Assembly (NCBI GenBank): GCA_026418675.1
Contig: JAOAAX010000016.1
Span: 1-49,109, forward strand
DNA length: 49,109 nt
Direction: 5' to 3'
Source: Chthoniobacterales bacterium
Lineage (GTDB): Bacteria > Verrucomicrobiota > Verrucomicrobiia > Chthoniobacterales > DYNR01
The number at the start of each line of letters is the position of its first letter. The stretch's first letter is position 1. Shown here in pieces: positions 34,040-42,797 of the stretch. A program made the translations under genes and the position numbers. The notes under the pieces were generated by a model. That model made no database searches. It was not told the DNA's origin and saw nothing but the letters and a program-made list of their open reading frames with translations.

Positions 34040-35362
34040 TTAACGCTTGTAGCGTTCTTGAGCTGCGTCGAGAGCACGTGTTATGGAATCAAGTCGGGGT
34101 TCAGTCATTTCTCTTTGTGGGGAAGATAGCGAATGTTTGCGAGGAGAAGGGCGGGGGTTGGGCATATTAGCGATCCAAAGATCCAATTCCTCCTCGATCT
34201 TTTCTCCGAACTTTGTAAGTTGGGCCTGCATGAGGGCAATTTCTTGCAGTCGTTTAGTTTTGCGGAGCTTTGAGTGGCGTGCTAGATCTTCGGCAAGCAG
34301 GCGGTATTCGCGGACGATGGGCTGAACGAGCGGATTTGCGAGCATTTCAAGGCTAAGCAGATCACGAAGGAGTATCCTTATTCTTTGTTGACCGTTTCTC
34401 TCGCGTGCAAGTTGCGCGTAAGCTTCCATTCCGCGTAGCGGCTGTCCTTTGCGGTCGGGAATTTCTATATTGAGAATTTTTTTTAATTCATTCAAGGAAT
34501 CGGAAATGCTCAACCGATCGAATTTTGCCGATTGAAGGAGCTTGGCCAAAGCCAGCCCCCATTGGCGCTCGAGCCGTTCCACTTGCCCTCCAAGCGAAGG
34601 GTAGGCCGAAAGCACTGCAGCTACGTCCAAATCCTGACGAGCTAACGAGGCGGCTAGCGATCGCAAGCCAGTTTTCCCTTCTGGAAGCCCTTCCAAGGCC
34701 CGCCACACTCCATACGCAAGCAAGCGGTAAATCTCCAATTCTCCCGGTGCTCCGGAAATCACCCGTTGGCGTATAATAGCTGAAGCTGTGGGAGGGCGGC
34801 TACCAGACATCAGCCCACTCAGCATACGTAGAGGAGGCTCTTCACGCCGCATCTTCCACATTTGCACCAGTCCCTGGACGAACCAAAGCGGGGCGAGCGG
34901 CGTGCGCAATCCCTCTTTTATTGGATGCGATCGTCCTGTATATTCCACAGCAAGTGCCTGAAAAATCCACTCTGCCATTTTGTCACTCTCCACCCACGAG
35001 CGTTCCCAAATATGGAGTTGAACTTCTAAAATTTTGTTTTTGTTAACCAAGCAATTTACTGCAGCACCTTCGCGCGGTTTTCCGCGGAGGTCGTTAGGAA
35101 AAACAATACGAATTGGCGTTTTGGGTTCTTCACGTAAATCCAAAGCGTTCGTCCAGACAATTCGCACTGTTTCGGCAAATGTTGCGACTTTTCCGCGAAA
35201 TTCACGGTCTTCATCTTCCACCCAGAACTGCCTAGATGAGCTGATTGTTACCCCGAGTGGGACCTGCCCGTTGTTTAAAGTCAAGGTTCCGATTAGAAGA
35301 AGGAGCACACCTGCTGAAAGCCGACGGATTGCTCCACGGAAATGGTTGAGTAGTGCAGGCAA
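34040..35362 (-). CDS. Exported or membrane-anchored protein, peptidase-MA-like without catalytic residues
   Basis: The 440-residue product has a signal anchor (basic LNHFRGAIRRL, then AGVLLLLIGTLTL, about 17-29). The middle contains PLAPLWFVQGLVQMWKMRRE (about 154-173), which resembles the P-x-W-x-x-E-G-x-A segment that follows HExxH in peptidase MA proteins, but no HExxH was found. The C-terminal 150 residues are helical and charged (LNELKKILNIEIPDRKGQPL, LARERNGQQRIRILLRDLLS). The start codon is TTG because no ATG lies nearby, so the N-terminus is uncertain. It may be a binding protein derived from a metallopeptidase fold, which is speculative. It sits between the HNH endonuclease and the GDPD genes on the same strand. 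Confidence 0.65.
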   Translation of the reverse strand: MPALLNHFRGAIRRLSAGVLLLLIGTLTLNNGQVPLGVTISSSRQFWVEDEDREFRGKVATFAETVRIVWTNALDLREEPKTPIRIVFPNDLRGKPREGAAVNCLVNKNKILEVQLHIWERSWVESDKMAEWIFQALAVEYTGRSHPIKEGLRTPLAPLWFVQGLVQMWKMRREEPPLRMLSGLMSGSRPPTASAIIRQRVISGAPGELEIYRLLAYGVWRALEGLPEGKTGLRSLAASLARQDLDVAAVLSAYPSLGGQVERLERQWGLALAKLLQSAKFDRLSISDSLNELKKILNIEIPDRKGQPLRGMEAYAQLARERNGQQRIRILLRDLLSLEMLANPLVQPIVREYRLLAEDLARHSKLRKTKRLQEIALMQAQLTKFGEKIEEELDLWIANMPNPRPSPRKHSLSSPQREMTEPRLDSITRALDAAQERYKR

Positions 35363-35433
35363 TTTTGGCAGATGGTCGTAGTCCCGAGCGGAAACTTTTC
35401 TTAGTAGGAATTATTAGAGATTCTGCGGATAAT

Positions 35434-36054
35434 TCATGCGGATAATTCAACTTTCCACCGGGAGAAGTCCAAAAAATGTAGCCAGTCAGGATGCCGGTCG
35501 CGAGCTTGATGAATGCAGAGGAATGGCCGCATTTTGGGTTTTGCAGGAAGCTTAAGCAAGCGCATGCCAGCTTCATGGGGGAGACGGTTCCCTTTGCGTG
35601 TGTTACAACGAATGCAGGAGGTAACGACATTCTCCCAGGTGGTTTTTCCGCCGCGAACTCGAGGAACTACGTGGTCAATGTTGAGCTCGTGTTTTTCAAA
35701 TCTTTGGTGGCAGTATTGGCAAATGTATTGATCGCGTTCAAAAACATGTAAACGTGTCAACTTGACTTCTTTTAGGGGCAGATGGTCGAATATAGTTAGC
35801 ACGATTACCTTGGGGACACGAATACGGAAATGGATAGTGCGCACCCACTCACAGTCGGGGAGCTCCCGTGGAAATTGTTGGGAAATTTCGTGCCATTCGT
35901 GGAAGGTATAGGTATCAAAGCTGCCGTTTTCGGCATGAACCACTTGGGCATGACCTACAAATAACAGTCCGAAAGCTCGACGAACTGAACACGTATTCAC
36001 CGCTTGCCAGAGGCGGTTTAAAACCAGGACTGGATGGTCAAGGGCCCTTTGCAT
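35434..36054 (-). CDS. HNH endonuclease
   Basis: A 206-residue cytoplasmic nuclease-fold protein. The HNH domain lies at about residues 100-160: CQYC (Cys112, Cys115), NIDHVVPRVRGGKTTWENV (Asp127, His128, Asn142) and CIRCNTRKGN (Cys147, Cys150, Asn151). It has the classical metal-binding Cys pairs and the catalytic His-Asn pattern. An N-terminal region (about 1-95) reading LVLNRLWQAVNTCSVRRAF and TIHFRIRVPKVIVL is shared with widespread chromosomal HNH proteins in Cyanobacteria, Planctomycetes and Verrucomicrobia. These are not part of known restriction systems. No methyltransferase or specificity gene is adjacent, so a repair or housekeeping role is more likely than restriction. The start is ATG, divergent from cheW. 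Confidence 0.9.
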   Translation of the reverse strand: MQRALDHPVLVLNRLWQAVNTCSVRRAFGLLFVGHAQVVHAENGSFDTYTFHEWHEISQQFPRELPDCEWVRTIHFRIRVPKVIVLTIFDHLPLKEVKLTRLHVFERDQYICQYCHQRFEKHELNIDHVVPRVRGGKTTWENVVTSCIRCNTRKGNRLPHEAGMRLLKLPAKPKMRPFLCIHQARDRHPDWLHFLDFSRWKVELSA

Positions 36055-36150
36055 GGCCTAGTTCACACCTTATCTTACACAGGACGCGCCCAAAAATACT
36101 CTCTCCTCTCTATTTGGTCAAATCGAATTGGAATAAAGAAAGTTTTTTTA

Positions 36151-36178
36151 TTGATTTCGAGTGATGGTTGTTTAAAAT
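36151..36178 (+). promoter_or_regulatory. Candidate promoter of cheW
   Basis: TTGATT (36151-36156) and TAAAAT (36173-36178) with a 16-base spacer lie in the 167-base divergent gap between the HNH gene and cheW, about 44 bases before the cheW ATG. No Shine-Dalgarno precedes the ATG. Confidence 0.4.
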
Positions 36179-36221
36179 AAATGAGGATAACTCTCTCCAA
36201 AAAAACAACATTACCAAATAA

Positions 36222-36746
36222 ATGAGCACAGCAACAGCTACCCAAGAAACAAATACACAATCACTCGCTCACCTTGCTGGAAAGTATTTAACTTTTTTTC
36301 TCGGCGGGGAGACGTATGGAATACCGGTTCTAAAAGTTCGCGAAATTATCAGTTTGCTACCGATAACACCTGTTCCGCAAGTTCCGGCCTACATGAAGGG
36401 TGTAATTAACCTTCGTGGAAAAGTCATACCTGTGGTTGACCTTCGGACGAAGTTCCAGCTTCCAGAAGCCGAAGCGACGGGTAATACTTGCATTGTAGTT
36501 GTCCAAGTGGGGCAAACTGCTCACTCTCAGGGCAAACTTGTTGGAATTATCGTAGATGCTGTGGAAGAAGTTGCAAACGTAAACGCTGCCGATATTGAGC
36601 CAACTCCTGATTTTGGCACATCCCTCAGTGTTGATTATATTTTGGGAATGGCCAAACTGAAAGGGGTCGTAAAAGCGCTCCTCGATATCGATAAAATTAT
36701 TTCCGCTGAAGGTGTGGAGGCAATATCCTCTCAAGCCGCAGCTTAG
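36222..36746 (+). CDS. cheW: Chemotaxis coupling protein CheW
   Basis: CheW links chemoreceptors to the kinase CheA at the inner membrane. The 174 residues form one CheW domain of paired SH3-like barrels: YLTFFLGGETYGIPVLKVREI near the N-terminus, PAYMKGVINLRGKVIPVVDLRTKF in the middle (the receptor- and kinase-contact core), and GIIVDAVEEVANV with DYILGMAKLKGVVKALLDIDKI at the end. The length is usual. The gene is followed after 87 bases by a chemoreceptor gene on the same strand. No cheA, cheR, cheB or cheY is in the window, so the rest of the pathway must be elsewhere. Confidence 0.95.
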   Translation: MSTATATQETNTQSLAHLAGKYLTFFLGGETYGIPVLKVREIISLLPITPVPQVPAYMKGVINLRGKVIPVVDLRTKFQLPEAEATGNTCIVVVQVGQTAHSQGKLVGIIVDAVEEVANVNAADIEPTPDFGTSLSVDYILGMAKLKGVVKALLDIDKIISAEGVEAISSQAAA

Positions 36747-36833
36747 CAACAATTCAAACTCCCCCCAGAAAAATTAAAAAATTTTGCAAAGAATTAGCCG
36801 TTTTAATGCGAAGGTCTTTTTTTTAAAGAACTT

Positions 36834-38903
36834 ATGAATTTTAGCTCACTTACAATTGGTAAAAGAATACTCATTGGCTTTGGGTTCCAGCTCCTTTTAA
36901 TGTTTCTGCTTGGGATATTTGCAGTTGTGGAGATGCAAAAGTCCACGCGTCTCTCCAATGAAGTTAGTGATGAGTCAGTTCCGTTTAATCAAGCCGCTGG
37001 AGCTCTTGCTTTAAATTTTTCTGAACTACGTCTCAATGCAAGGGTCTTTGGCACTACGGGAAATGAGAACGATTGGAAATTTACAATGGATGTAGTTCCT
37101 CGCGTTGAGGAAAATCTCGCCAAGCTCAAAGAACTAACCACAAAAGCAAAAACGTTAAAAGAAGCAAGTTCCTTGATTCAAGAGTTTGATTTGACTTTTC
37201 AAACCTATCTGAAAACACTAAGGGACACGGCGGAAGTTTGGGCGCAGTTGAAGAAAATTAATCAGGATTTTGTAGAAAACACAAGTGATAGTGTAAAAAC
37301 GATTTATGATTATATCCATGAAATGGAAGCCGAACTCAATAAGGAAATTCTTGCAAACGTAGGTGCGGAGAAACTTCAGGAGAGGGTATTGAAAATTACG
37401 AAAGCAAACTTAATTCTCGATGCTGTGAATGAAACCAAGCAAGCTTTTTTCATTGCTCAAGCACAGAGAGATTTTTCACTTTATGAAAAGGAAACGAAAA
37501 AATTGAATGAAGCTTTGAATTTAATTGCTGAAATTAAACCGATTACCCGCCAAGCCATTAACCAACAGCGCCTTCAAAACATTGAATCTAAAATTATCGG
37601 ATTGCAAAATCTTAGCAAAAAATGCCTGGAAGGATTTCAAAGTTTAAATCAATCCAATCAGGCGAGAGCTAAAGCCGGAGAGGATGCCTTTCGAGTTTTA
37701 CAAAAAATGTTGGATTATTCTAATTCCATATCATCGGATTCGAGTCAAAAAGTTTCTAGCTCCTTAGAAAGCACTTCGAGGGTTTCTGTTTTTGGCATGC
37801 TCATTATTTTAATTCTCGCTATTATTGGTGCACTTTGGATTATTCGGAGTATCGTTACAGTTTTGACTCACGCTGTCGAAAATCTTTCCGAGGGCGCGGA
37901 ACAAGTGGCAAGTGCGTCTGTTCAAATAAGTTCGTCAAGTCAATCCCTCGCTGAGGGTGCTTCTGAACAAGCTGCGAGCCTAGAGGAAACATCAGCAAGT
38001 CTTGAACAAATTTCCTCCATGACTAAACGTAACGCAGAAAATGCTCTCTCGGCAAAGGACTTAGCTGCCCAGACACGTGCTGCTGCTGAACATGGGTCGG
38101 AAAACATGCAGGCAATGAATCGTGCAATGGCCGACATTCAAACTTCCTCAGACAATATTTCAAAGATCATTAAGACGATTGACGAAATTGCTTTCCAAAC
38201 AAACATCTTAGCCTTAAATGCTGCTGTAGAAGCAGCGCGTGCTGGCGAGGCTGGCATGGGGTTTGCCGTCGTTGCAGATGAAGTTCGTGCTCTTGCTCAA
38301 CGAAGTGCTCAAGCTGCGAAGGAAACTGCTGAACGGATTGAGGATAGCATCCGGAAATCGGCAATTGGTGTGGAGCTTAGTGCTAAAGTTGCCGATAGTT
38401 TACAGGAGATAGTCAACAAAGTTCGCCAAGTGGATGAGCTTGTGGCAGAAATCGCGACTGCTTCTCGTGAACAAAGTCAGGGAATTGAGCAGGTCAACTC
38501 TGCTGTTACCCAGATGGACAAGGTAACTCAACAAAACGCTGCTGCAGCGGAACAAAGTGCTAGTGCTAGTGAACAGCTTAGTGCTCAAGCGCAGAATTTA
38601 AGGTCCCTCGTTGCTGAATTGCAACAGCTTGTCACCGGCGCTTCCCACTCCCATAAATCCCAATTTTTTACACGCCAGCCGGTTTCTTCTCCTACACCCA
38701 AGGATCAAATTATAGTTTCCGCTCCAAAATCCGACCACAGAAAAGACCACTTGTCCACTAATATTCATAAGCAACTTCCTTCAAGAGATCCTAAAGATAA
38801 GGAGAACATTTCCAGCCCTCCAAAACTCCATCCGCCGACAGCACAAAAAAAGAAGAACCCAGAAGAGGAAATTCCCTTGGATGAAGTATTTAAGGATTTT
38901 TAG
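36834..38903 (+). CDS. Methyl-accepting chemotaxis protein
   Basis: A 689-residue membrane chemoreceptor. An N-terminal helix (about 14-35) and a second helix (about 318-340) bracket a helical extracytoplasmic sensor domain (about 36-315) of the four-helix-bundle kind. No clear HAMP domain follows the second helix. The long cytoplasmic coiled coil holds the conserved tip [20 protein letters not shown] with [20 protein letters not shown] (about 449-490), the CheA/CheW contact. Gln/Glu pairs that may be methylation sites occur in both arms, for example [12 protein letters not shown]. The C-terminal 80 residues are unstructured and Pro/Lys/Ser-rich, ending [10 protein letters not shown], a tail common to many receptors. 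The ligand is unknown. Confidence 0.93.
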   Translation: MNFSSLTIGKRILIGFGFQLLLMFLLGIFAVVEMQKSTRLSNEVSDESVPFNQAAGALALNFSELRLNARVFGTTGNENDWKFTMDVVPRVEENLAKLKELTTKAKTLKEASSLIQEFDLTFQTYLKTLRDTAEVWAQLKKINQDFVENTSDSVKTIYDYIHEMEAELNKEILANVGAEKLQERVLKITKANLILDAVNETKQAFFIAQAQRDFSLYEKETKKLNEALNLIAEIKPITRQAINQQRLQNIESKIIGLQNLSKKCLEGFQSLNQSNQARAKAGEDAFRVLQKMLDYSNSISSDSSQKVSSSLESTSRVSVFGMLIILILAIIGALWIIRSIVTVLTHAVENLSEGAEQVASASVQISSSSQSLAEGASEQAASLEETSASLEQISSMTKRNAENALSAKDLAAQTRAAAEHGSENMQAMNRAMADIQTSSDNISKIIKTIDEIAFQTNILALNAAVEAARAGEAGMGFAVVADEVRALAQRSAQAAKETAERIEDSIRKSAIGVELSAKVADSLQEIVNKVRQVDELVAEIATASREQSQGIEQVNSAVTQMDKVTQQNAAAAEQSASASEQLSAQAQNLRSLVAELQQLVTGASHSHKSQFFTRQPVSSPTPKDQIIVSAPKSDHRKDHLSTNIHKQLPSRDPKDKENISSPPKLHPPTAQKKKNPEEEIPLDEVFKDF

Positions 38904-39285
38904 GGAAGCTTATCCCGTAGATAAACAGCAGGGAAAATCACGATAGCTTTTCGTTAAAGGAAAGAAAAACCTCAAAAAGAAAGAAGAAGAGAAAGTCGTT
39001 CGCATTTTTGTTGTTATGCATACATGATGCATAAATGTTGGTTTTTCGTTTTCAAATGGAAATCGTTAAAGGATTACAATATTGGGCTGACGTAGAAAAA
39101 AAGATCTCCAGAATTGAGTTTTGGTTAGAAATTAGGAAGTGAGGGGAGTTTTTAGCGGCAAAATTTTTCTAGGGCTGGCAAATAACCAGTTGTTTTTAAG
39201 ATGAATTTAAAGTTTATTTAGTTTTTGATAAGCAACTTATAGATAATTTTCCGAATACGGCATAAAACGTGCTTTCGCTTTAGGC
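38904..39285. other. 382-base intergenic region between the chemoreceptor and the 39286 gene
   Basis: The region holds no open frame of note and is AT-rich. It contains a perfect palindrome at 39014-39034, described separately. No clear promoter with correct spacing was found upstream of 39286: TTGATA at 39225-39230 is only 11 bases from GATAAT at 39242-39247, too short. No terminator-like GC stem was seen after the chemoreceptor stop. Confidence 0.5.
39014..39034. promoter_or_regulatory. Palindrome, possible operator
   Basis: Arms TTATGCAT (39014-39021) and ATGCATAA (39027-39034) pair perfectly around ACATG, giving a symmetric site of the size typical for dimeric repressors. It is 252 bases upstream of the 39286 gene and 111 bases after the chemoreceptor stop. 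The regulator is unknown. Confidence 0.35.
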
Positions 39286-39792
39286 ATGGAACCTGTAACG
39301 ACATTAATTGCTGCTAAACTAGGGGCTGATTTACTGCGGACGCTTACGGGGAATGTCGTCAATCAACAGCAGGCGGCCCAAGAACGGGAAAAGATGGAAC
39401 AAGCTGTTCGATTTGAACAACTTTTACGACAGGTGGCGGCTAACCCAAGAGTGCAGAAAGCGGCATATTTAGCCGCAGAAAACATTCGGACTCCGGAGGA
39501 TGCTGAATTCCGTTTAGGGGATTGTGCGGCGAGGATATTCGATGATCCCCATGTTCAAGCAGCCCTAGGGGGGAGAACTGAACCCGTTCAATTTCGATTC
39601 CTCGATAAGGAGACTGTGGAGATTACTACTCGTGAAGGAATTAAGAAGATAGTTCGCTTAGAAGGCCAAGCGCTTGCCGCAGTGGCTGAAGCACGCCAGA
39701 TTTTGGACTGTCTCTATACAGCAATAAACCGCCCCAATCCTCCCTACGCAATTCGCTACATTCCAGGGACAGGTGTGGCTACCTTGCTTTAA
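39286..39792 (+). CDS. Small protein of unknown function
   Basis: A 168-residue protein with no signal peptide or transmembrane helix. The first 15 residues are mildly hydrophobic (TTLIAAKLGADLLRTL), followed by a Gln/Glu-rich helix (NQQQAAQEREKMEQAVRFEQ, about 26-45). An alanine-rich helical segment and a beta-looking region (VQFRFLDKETVEITTREG, about 101-118) come next, and the end is VATLL. No family was recognised. The ATG is at 39286 and the gene is isolated: 382 bases from the upstream chemoreceptor, and its 3' end converges on the GT-C-like gene with an 11-base gap. Codon use looks like that of its neighbours, so it is probably a real gene. Confidence 0.65.
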   Translation: MEPVTTLIAAKLGADLLRTLTGNVVNQQQAAQEREKMEQAVRFEQLLRQVAANPRVQKAAYLAAENIRTPEDAEFRLGDCAARIFDDPHVQAALGGRTEPVQFRFLDKETVEITTREGIKKIVRLEGQALAAVAEARQILDCLYTAINRPNPPYAIRYIPGTGVATLL

Positions 39793-39803
39793 GTAGAATC
39801 TTT

Positions 39804-41468
39804 TCAAAGCGGAGCTGGCTGGTAGTTTTCGCAGAAGTAGATAAAAATTTTTTCTCCGTGGGGGAAAAGAAACGTTTGAACGAGACGAATTTTGACAAAG
39901 CTATTAATAATTACGGAGCATAGTTCGCTTTTTGATTCCGATGTAATGTAGAGTGCATTTTGATGAAGATAAGGGCTAGTTCCTCTAAGTTCATGGAAGT
40001 GGTCGGGCGCAAAGGATTCGTTTAAGGAAGAGGTTGCCTGAGTTAGTTCAAATTCATCATAACGTGGCCAAAGTCCAAATTGGCCTTCGATGTTTTGTGA
40101 TTCTCTCACGAAAACAGGAGGAAAGGAGTGCCCCTTATTCTTTACGAGATAGGCACTTAAAAGAGAAGCAAATTTAGCATTCTCTGCAATGAGAAAGGGA
40201 GGAGGATTAACATTGTCTGTGAATTCCATTTTAATTTTTTCAAGTTCTTCTGAAAGAAATTTCCAATTTTTAGTGTGAGGTAAGTCCAAAATATTTTTTT
40301 GATAGAAGATTATTCCAAGACTACAGAAAAGAGAGGAATAAAAGAAAAATCGATTCTGGATTATCTTCGTTAAAAGGTTAGGATGCTGGGAACTAATTAT
40401 TTGTTGGCATATTCCATTCCTTGCAAAGAGGAATCCTGGAACTCCAAAGAAAAGTGTTGGACCAAGTAAGTCTTCGCTTTGCCAAAGTGAAAGGATTAAC
40501 CAAACAAAGCTGACTATCCAAATTGTAAGAAGTGGGAATTCCTTCTTATTTATTTTAAAATTAATTATTCCTTCAATAAAAATAAAAAACAGATAGAAAA
40601 ACATAACCCCTCCACTTAATATTATAAGCTCTCCGACATTTTCAAGGAAGGTCGAAAATTCGAAAGCTAACCTTGCTTGTAATGTTTTAGAGAAAGAAAT
40701 CCAATCGTTGTCCGAATTCCATTGATAAATCGGGTAAGAAAAAACAATTGGCAATAAAATTACAGCTAAAGACTTCCACGACAAGCTAAAGTTATTCATT
40801 TGTTGATGCCAAATGACATTTTGATAGTCATTATCATGTTTACTAGATTGATTGTCGTGTGAGGAGTTTTTTATTAAAAACTTATCAAAGAAAACAAAAA
40901 TAAAAAAAGCTGGATAAATTAACCAAAAAGAATAAGATATCCAAACACCAATAGTTGCAATTAAGCTTGCGCATATCCAATCCAGAATATCATCGTATTT
41001 CAAAGCACGGAGAAAAAAAGCCCAGAACCATATCCAGGCTGCAACTGAGAAAATTTCTGTAGAGAAGGAATCAGCTGCTTGAAATCCAGCAGGAAAAACA
41101 CACCAAGCTAGGGTTGGCCAGAAAGCAACGGATTTACCGTAAAACCACTTTGCAAGAAACCAAATACCGATTCCTGTAAGAAACCAGGCAAGTGGAGAGA
41201 AGATTTTTTGCAGAAATTCTGGCAAATTTTCTGCAAAAAGGAATAAAATACCAAGACCTGAGGGGCCAAAAATGTAAGCTGGCTCCCACCTCAAAGCTAA
41301 CAAGCGGAAAATGGCTTCATTCGGCGTTAATTCAGAATGGATTCGTTGCCCCCAAATACCGAGAGAAGTTAGAAATAAAAAAAAGAACAGAAAAATTTCT
41401 CTTTTTTTCAATTTAAGAGGTAAAGATTTTATAAATACGGTTATACTTTTTTTGTAGGTATGGCTCAA
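39804..41468 (-). CDS. Multi-pass membrane protein resembling GT-C glycosyltransferases (GT39/ArnT-like)
   Basis: The 554-residue product has about ten hydrophobic segments and a C-terminal soluble domain of about 130 residues. Near the N-terminus, after the first helix, is HSELTPNEAIFRLLALRWEP, which resembles the acidic loop of GT-C enzymes (usually a D-E or E-x-x motif) that bind polyprenyl-phosphate sugars. This supports a mannosyl- or arabinosyl-transferase-like fold, but the motif is degenerate (NE where D-E is common). The start is TTG at 41468, overlapping the PAP2 gene by 56 bases; a TTG at 41411 would remove the overlap. It may act with the upstream PAP2 phosphatase in recycling or glycosylating lipid-linked sugars; this is inferred from the overlap. 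Confidence 0.6.
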   Translation of the reverse strand: MSHTYKKSITVFIKSLPLKLKKREIFLFFFLFLTSLGIWGQRIHSELTPNEAIFRLLALRWEPAYIFGPSGLGILFLFAENLPEFLQKIFSPLAWFLTGIGIWFLAKWFYGKSVAFWPTLAWCVFPAGFQAADSFSTEIFSVAAWIWFWAFFLRALKYDDILDWICASLIATIGVWISYSFWLIYPAFFIFVFFDKFLIKNSSHDNQSSKHDNDYQNVIWHQQMNNFSLSWKSLAVILLPIVFSYPIYQWNSDNDWISFSKTLQARLAFEFSTFLENVGELIILSGGVMFFYLFFIFIEGIINFKINKKEFPLLTIWIVSFVWLILSLWQSEDLLGPTLFFGVPGFLFARNGICQQIISSQHPNLLTKIIQNRFFFYSSLFCSLGIIFYQKNILDLPHTKNWKFLSEELEKIKMEFTDNVNPPPFLIAENAKFASLLSAYLVKNKGHSFPPVFVRESQNIEGQFGLWPRYDEFELTQATSSLNESFAPDHFHELRGTSPYLHQNALYITSESKSELCSVIINSFVKIRLVQTFLFPHGEKIFIYFCENYQPAPL

Positions 41469-42066
41469 ATTTTTCTGCTAAATACGAGAGGCCAGACATT
41501 AGCAAGAGGGTTACTCCCAAAGACATAGGAATAGCAAAGAGAACATCGCTCGGCCAATGCGAACCAACATAGATGCGGGAATAAGCAACTAAAGCTGCTG
41601 GGAAATACCCAAGCCAAATCCACCATTTCCGGAAAATCAATACGGCAACAGTTATAACACAAAAATTATTTGCTGCATGACCAGATGGAAAAGAGCCTCC
41701 ACGAACAGGTTGGATGCGAGCTACAGAATACCAAACCCTAGGTTTTTCTCGTAATGCGAGGAAGCGGGGATTTTTTTTGGGCAAATCCACTTGACGAACT
41801 CCATCCAAAACAGCTTCTGGTCTAGGGCGTTGAATAATTTTTTTCAAGCCATTCGTGCAGATACCGTCCACGACAAGGAGACAAACTCCGACACTGAGCA
41901 AGAATAATTTACCTTTTGCTTTACCAAAAAAACAAAGTAACACAGCGAAGAGTGTTAAAAAAGGCCACCACAAATCCCAACTAGAAGCAATGGCCATAAT
42001 AAAATCGAGTTGTGGAGAGGTCCACCGATGATTAATAGTTTGAAAAATGATTTGCTCCCAGTCCAC
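41413..42066 (-). CDS. PAP2-family membrane phosphatase
   Basis: An integral membrane phosphatase acting on lipid phosphates such as phosphatidate, phosphatidylglycerol phosphate or undecaprenyl pyrophosphate. The 217 residues have six helices and all three PAP2 motifs: KKIIQRPRP (75-83), PSGH within GGSFPSGHAANN (123-134) and SRIYVGSHWPSDV (163-175), with active-site His130 and His170. The start is GTG at 42066, giving MDWEQIIFQTINHRWTSPQL, the expected family beginning. It is divergent from the LolA-like gene, with only 24 bases between the two starts. The substrate is not determined; undecaprenyl pyrophosphate is plausible in an envelope setting. Confidence 0.9.
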   Translation of the reverse strand: MDWEQIIFQTINHRWTSPQLDFIMAIASSWDLWWPFLTLFAVLLCFFGKAKGKLFLLSVGVCLLVVDGICTNGLKKIIQRPRPEAVLDGVRQVDLPKKNPRFLALREKPRVWYSVARIQPVRGGSFPSGHAANNFCVITVAVLIFRKWWIWLGYFPAALVAYSRIYVGSHWPSDVLFAIPMSLGVTLLLMSGLSYLAEKFEPYLQKKYNRIYKIFTS

Positions 42067-42090
42067 TTCCCATTATTCTATTACAGGGAT

Positions 42091-42783
42091 ATGTTTCGCG
42101 CAATTGTCATTTCTTGCATTTTCAGTTTTGTAGTTATGCGGTTGGAAGTTTTTGGAGCTGGTAAGGAAATGAGCTCTGCCCTCGATGCAAGTTCTATTTT
42201 GCGGGATGCTCGACTCAATGCTCTTTCACAATCTGCTGTTCTCGACGGGGTTATTCGGCAGGGGACAGAGAAAATCCCCTTTCAAATTTTTCTCCAGGAT
42301 TCAGAAATCCGGTTTCACTTCAATTCTCCCCCAGAGACTTATACCCTTCGCTTGGGTGAAGATTCATCGGAGTTGCTTTACTCGACTGGCACATCAGAAG
42401 GACGTGCCGCTAATTTGAATTCTGGAATTCGCGGCACTCCCCTCACTGCTATTGATCTATCCCTCAGTTATCTCTATTGGCCAAATCCACGATATTTAGG
42501 ACAGGAAAATGTTCGGTCGAGGCCAGCGCACCTTATTGAGCTTAATCCTCCAAATCAAAAATCACCTTATGGGGTCGTTCGGGTTTGGATTGACCAACAG
42601 TCGGGTGCCTTGTTGCGAATGGAGGGATACGATTGGGATGCAAATTTGGTAAAACGTTTTGAAATAATATCTGCACAAAAAATTCAAGGACAATGGTTTC
42701 TTAAGAACATGCGAGTTGAAGCTTTTGCGCCTGGTTCTAAAACTCCAATTCACCGCGCTTATCTGGAAGTTGAGCGGAAGTGA
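42091..42783 (+). CDS. Exported LolA-like / outer-membrane lipoprotein-sorting-type protein
   Basis: The 230-residue product from the ATG at 42091 has a signal peptide (MFRAIVISCIFSFVVMRLEVFGAG) and a beta-rich mature domain. It contains LDGVIRQGTEKIPFQIFLQD (about 52-71), PHLIELNPPNQ-like segments, and YGVVRVWIDQQSGALLRMEG then GYDWDANLVKRFEIISAQKI (about 173-210). This alternating strand pattern, with V-x-V-W-I-D-x-x-x-G-x-x-L-R, matches the LolA/LolB and TP_0789-type 'outer membrane lipoprotein-sorting' fold. An in-frame TTG at 42010 would overlap the divergent PAP2 gene by 57 bases and displace the signal, so it is rejected. It starts a plus-strand envelope cluster with the thioesterase 14 bases downstream. 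Confidence 0.75.
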   Translation: MFRAIVISCIFSFVVMRLEVFGAGKEMSSALDASSILRDARLNALSQSAVLDGVIRQGTEKIPFQIFLQDSEIRFHFNSPPETYTLRLGEDSSELLYSTGTSEGRAANLNSGIRGTPLTAIDLSLSYLYWPNPRYLGQENVRSRPAHLIELNPPNQKSPYGVVRVWIDQQSGALLRMEGYDWDANLVKRFEIISAQKIQGQWFLKNMRVEAFAPGSKTPIHRAYLEVERK

Positions 42784-42797
42784 AGGAGGAGAACGCT

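Noticed and set aside
35434-36054. HNH gene as part of a restriction or defence system
   Set aside because: No methyltransferase, specificity or other defence gene is adjacent, and this HNH type is common in chromosomes without such systems.
38875-38903. CheR/CheB tethering pentapeptide NWETF at the receptor C-terminus
   Set aside because: The end reads DEVFKDF, not NWETF; it is a different tail type.
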